DNA from: Musa acuminata AAA Group
Taxonomy: Eukaryota; Streptophyta; Magnoliopsida; Zingiberales; Musaceae
Reading direction: 5' to 3'
Assembly (NCBI RefSeq): GCF_036884655.1
Contig: NC_088339.1
Location: 20,248,001 to 20,312,000, forward strand
DNA: 64,000 nucleotides
Shown: positions 59,802 through 64,000 of the stretch, piece by piece
How positions within the stretch are numbered: the stretch's first letter is position 1
Layout of the letters: the number at the start of each line of letters is the position of its first letter
Position numbers and translations under genes: made by a program
Notes under the pieces: generated by a model
Database searches by the model: none
The model's input: the letters and a program-made list of their open reading frames with translations, nothing else
What the model was told of the DNA's origin: nothing

Positions 59802-62800
59802 GAGAAAAGCCAGAAAAAAAAAAAGCTGGGTTTTGACGAAGGAGAAGAACCAATTTGGTATGTATTTGGTCACTCTGTTCGAGGTTTAAGTGATTGGTGT
59901 TGTGTGTCATGAAGCCATTGTTGTAGCAGATTTACTATTTGGTTATAATTCTACTTTTTTTTACCTTTTAATGCATCTTTCAGAAAAGAATTGATGATTA
60001 AGACTTAGATTTAGTAGTTTCCTGGAAGATATCAATAATTTATGTGTAACTGAGATGTGTTGCTATTTAGTTATACTTCTGTACTCTTTCCTTCCGATGC
60101 ATTTTATCTCTGCAAAAGAAGACATTTTTCAGGAAAAGATAGATGATTTAGTCTATGTGGGTTTTACGTGTAATTGAGTTTGATCTTTCATTAGCAAAAT
60201 TTGATGTTCATCAGGAAGAGGTGGGAGGGAAGAGAAGGGGGGGCGGGGGAATCATTAAAAGTTTATCTGTTTAGAATTTATGCCTAGGAAATGATGATAT
60301 GGAGCTTTGATTGTTGGTAATACAGTGAGATTGGTGGGGGAAATAAATGCTTGTTTAAGGGTAATGGAGTTGAATTATTGGTGATATTGACCTTTGGTAG
60401 TTGGTTGTTCCCCCCTCACTGTCGTTCTTTGGATGGAAGAGAAGGAAAGGATGACTGATGGAGTGTCAATGGGGAGAAGAGAAGCCCATAGGATCATGGC
60501 ATTTATAAAATAATCATGAAATTACTGGTCTCTAATGGCTTTGATAGGATGGGTCATGTGAAATTTACAGAGAGAGAGAGAGTAAATTGGCAAAAATTTG
60601 GCCATGTTTACTACAAGCAATCTCTTTGAAAGATAAGCTTTCTATGCATAAATGGATTGATGATAATGCAGAAGAGATTAACAGGACCATAAAAAAAAAT
60701 GCACATGACAATTTTACACCCTTCAGTATTTATTGTGATGTTGAACAATTCAAATATAGTGCTTTATATGTCTAGGAACAGAAAGCATAGTAGCATAATT
60801 CAAAGTCCTTGTTCTGTTTTTGGTTTACTCCACCCACAGTCCCCATCTCTTAGGTTATATATTGAGGCCAGTTCTAACTTTGAACATGGAAGGTGGTGAA
60901 GAAAAGAAAGATGCTTTTCTCAACTAGAAAGAAGTCTTACTGATGCAGCTGAGTTTTCATATTAGTAATTCCTGTTTTCATGCCCAAATAGTGTTGCCAA
61001 GACAAAAACTATATAAATGTTGCTGATGCAACTATGATTTTTCATGCTATTGATTCCTATTCTTGTTGTCTAGCTTTCAAAACCAACTTAAATGCCTGAT
61101 TTCTACTATCAGAAATTAGCTACACATGCTATTAAAACCTTCAGAGCAGGACCATTCATTCATATGATCAATAATGTTTCCAATAAAATATTCTTGACTA
61201 GTAAAACATTAAAATCTATTTGGTTCCCTGTATTAACTGTCTACTTCAACTTTTTTTGAGGAAAGAAGAGATTCTGTTCACCCATAAGCCATGGAAGATG
61301 AGAAGGGGTCCAAAGAGACTTCCAGATGATTGTGGCAGACAAATGATCAGTTGTGTCAAGTGTCACTTTTGGGTTGTTGCCCTCCCAAAGATGGCATTTC
61401 TGGTGGGTATATCACCTATATTTCAAGGCATTTATGACCTACCAAGGTCAATAGGACTGACAGATACAATCATAGGACCAGAAACACATCATCCATAAAA
61501 GACCCATATGAACCGACAACTGCAGCTATATGAACCAATCAATTAGCAAGTCCCATCAGCTACCAACAGTGACACTGCAAGGATAGTGTCCTTTTAGACA
61601 CACGCTGATTTATTGTCAAGATTTTGTGTTATCAGCCATTTGTAAAGGAGGAACAAAGGACAAAAGAAACTCATCTTGATTTGTTTTGGTCTCTATCTTG
61701 AGATAAGTATTCAGTGGTGATCACAAGGGAGGGGTTTTATTTTCCTTGTAAAAGCGAACCTGGTCATGCGTTCTTGTGTTTGTTCCTAACGCAGAAAGTA
61801 GTAACAAAAAGAGTTTATAATCTACAGAAATCTCTATATAAAAATAAGACAATAAAATTTTACCAAGCAGCTTCAGTATTCAATTTGATGTATTAGATCT
61901 GCACTAGATCACTGAATCAACTGGGGACCATCTAATGTGGTTAAATCTGGTCATGCTGGTGATTCCTCAGGTGTTCCCTCGAAGCCACCAATTAATCTTC
62001 CTTGTTAGATCTGGGTTAGACTCCATAAGATCTAAGGGGCTCATGGCCTGCACCGACACCAACGAGCAATCACAACAAATCATAATATCACAAATAATAT
62101 TTGAGATCAGTTACATAAGTCTTTTTGTCATTCAACTTCCTAAAAAAAAGGTGCCACTAATACAAGAACAAGAGTACAAACATGAAAAAGAAATCAGAAT
62201 TCAGCGTTGTTGTCTGGGAGCCACCTGAAGGCCTTTCTGTGAACAGTAAGTTGATTGTACCACCCATTACCCTTTCAGACACATGTATGGTTACTTCCGT
62301 TGGCTTTCTCTGCTTCTTGTCAAAGTTCCATCAATGTTCTGTGAAGTTGATGTTTCTTACCTTGTGCTGTTCCAAACATCTTCTGCCAATTAATTTTTAT
62401 TCATTAGTGTTTTTTTTTTCTTTCATTTAGAGTTTCTTTGATCTTTATAGAGTTGGTTTAGATGGCATGTCATGACACTGGAATCTTTAACAAGTCTAAC
62501 AAAAGTTGATACTTTTGCAGATTAATTTTGCTAATCATAGATGTCAAATAAAGGTCTAAAGTAAAATAGAGCTAAAAATGAACTGTTATCACTTACCTTT
62601 CCAACTAATTTTGTTTTGTTCTCGTTGAAGCTAAGACACCAGAGCTTTTCTTTGTGCACTGTAATTGTGATTTAACTAATATCACCGGTTATTTCAGTCA
62701 AATGTGAGTCTTTGCGTCACAATAGGATTGTTTCTTTGTCACTCATTCATGTTTTTCAACAGTTTCGAGCTGCCGTATTGGTGAAAATATCATGCACTGA

Positions 62801-63716
62801 TCATCTTTCATCACAAGCTTTCACGCGTAACACCATGCCCTTACAGATGCTCCAAGTCAATTAATTCCTCTTTGGCAACTCGCCTTCAATGTCATTCCAT
62901 GTTGAGTAGGTTAAACTAGAAAAAAACGCACTAGTCTATCTTTGGATGATTCAAATCTTGTTGGGTTTCAGTATCCAATGCTTGAATAAGTAGCCATTTA
63001 ACGAATAATTTTAAATCAAAGAATTTAAAGCTTGAATCCACAAGCAAAACATACCTGGTCGCTAATTTGAGGCCGAGCAGTCATCTACAGCGGCGAGGAA
63101 CCAAATGATTGACGAGTTGAACTGTTTATGGCCGACCCACGGAATCGCAAGGTTTTGGTTGGTCGATGTGGGACTTTAACAACCATATCACACACCAAAA
63201 AACATCTTGAACTGAAGCATGAACGTCCGATATGGATATTATGTTGTAAGCTGTGACCTTTGGTGCACGAATCCTGACCCTGTTGACGCTGCTGATGAAG
63301 GCTTGAACGTCGATAGATCGAGAGCTGAAGTTTCTTCTTCAGTGCTCCAACCTTCGATTTCTCGTTAAGAAGGAGATCATTGACATGAGGAAGGGATTAG
63401 CTTTTCCCCATCTCAACACGGTTTCCCTTGACAATGGTTTCTTACAGGGCTTGTAATCCCGCAGCCAGCAGTAGCCAGTCTCGTGAGTCTAAATAAATAA
63501 TAACTAAAAAAAATTAAAATTAGCAGATGAATCATCTTCAATTAAAATGGATGTTTATCGTGCGCTCGTTTGATGCGTATAAAAAGGCATCATGAGCTTC
63601 TACCCTCGTCAAAATTTGGGCTACATCCACATGGTCAAAAGCTGGGAGGCCACGGATTGAGATTAAGGGATCCTTTCTTCTTGTCACAGTTAAGTGTATA
63701 TATCTCACGACAATTA
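59802..63716. other. intergenic region, no gene recognised
   Basis: Mostly AT-rich. A GGGGG-rich purine tract lies near 60225-60250. + frames at 60587-60775 and 61220-61498 have no domain. On the minus strand, 63084-63055 reads ATG then TARPQISDQ followed by a GT donor (gtatgt), which could be a first exon, with a leader-like sequence above it; no partner exon was found. A short word gatgtgggactttaac near 63166 resembles an end motif of the TRIM at 42.3 kb. Confidence 0.35.
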
Positions 63717-63836
<120 letters not shown>

Positions 63837-64000
63837 CCTCTGATTACTGGGATATAATTTAAATGTTTATTTTTATATTTTGTATGACTTAAACTATTGT
63901 TAATATTTGGAGAAATATAAATATCATACGAAAATTTGTAAGCTCCAGATTAAATTAAAATAACGGGTTTCTCCGGGTATCTCTCTGGGTCTGAGAACAG

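Noticed and set aside
59376..59873. 165-codon minus-strand frame over the RALF gene
   Set aside because: GC-rich shadow of the RALF coding sequence; no domain.

Overview
This window is plant nuclear DNA. It holds long AT-rich intergenic stretches, intron-containing genes with GT-AG junctions, microsatellites and nested LTR retrotransposons. The GC-rich coding sequences of the RALF, HIPP and PPR genes, together with the gene types, fit a monocot outside the grasses (banana-like or palm-like). That placement is an inference; no marker in the window fixes the species.

Layout of the genes. At 1.98-9.15 kb on the + strand is a multi-exon gene with an SGF11-type C2HC zinc finger; its 5' end was not found. 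An intronless E-class PPR gene lies at 14.4-15.9 kb (+). A complete 13-exon SnRK1 betagamma (SNF4-like) gene occupies 17.8-27.1 kb (-). It is divergent from an intronless DYW-class PPR gene at 28.3-30.0 kb (+), whose 3' end is tandemly duplicated as a decayed copy. A three-exon heavy-metal-associated isoprenylated protein (HIPP) gene is at 33.4-34.5 kb (+). A five-exon cytosolic ribosomal protein eS4 (RPS4) gene is at 36.9-39.3 kb (-), with the start codon alone at the end of exon 1. A RALF peptide-hormone gene is at 59.5-59.8 kb (+).

The region 41.1-56.4 kb is a nest of Ty1/copia elements. An old, decayed + strand element has a palindromic LTR remnant, a PBS, a 5' leader and gag/pol fragments. 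It was hit by a 463-bp TRIM (TSD caggc) and by a 10.2-kb minus-strand element of the same family (LTRs 42799-44297 and 51516-53014, near-TSD atcgt/atcgc). The minus-strand element in turn carries a solo LTR of the same family (49678-51175, perfect TSD cgcag). Its pol is inactivated mainly by G-to-A or C-to-T changes, one of them in the YVDD reverse-transcriptase motif.

The genes are unrelated housekeeping or signalling genes and do not form a pathway. No operon, CRISPR array, rRNA or tRNA gene was seen. The most unusual structures are the same-family nest with a solo LTR, the inverted-U5 LTR relic, the TRIM, the duplicated DYW tail, and several young tandem duplications inside introns and intergenic DNA.
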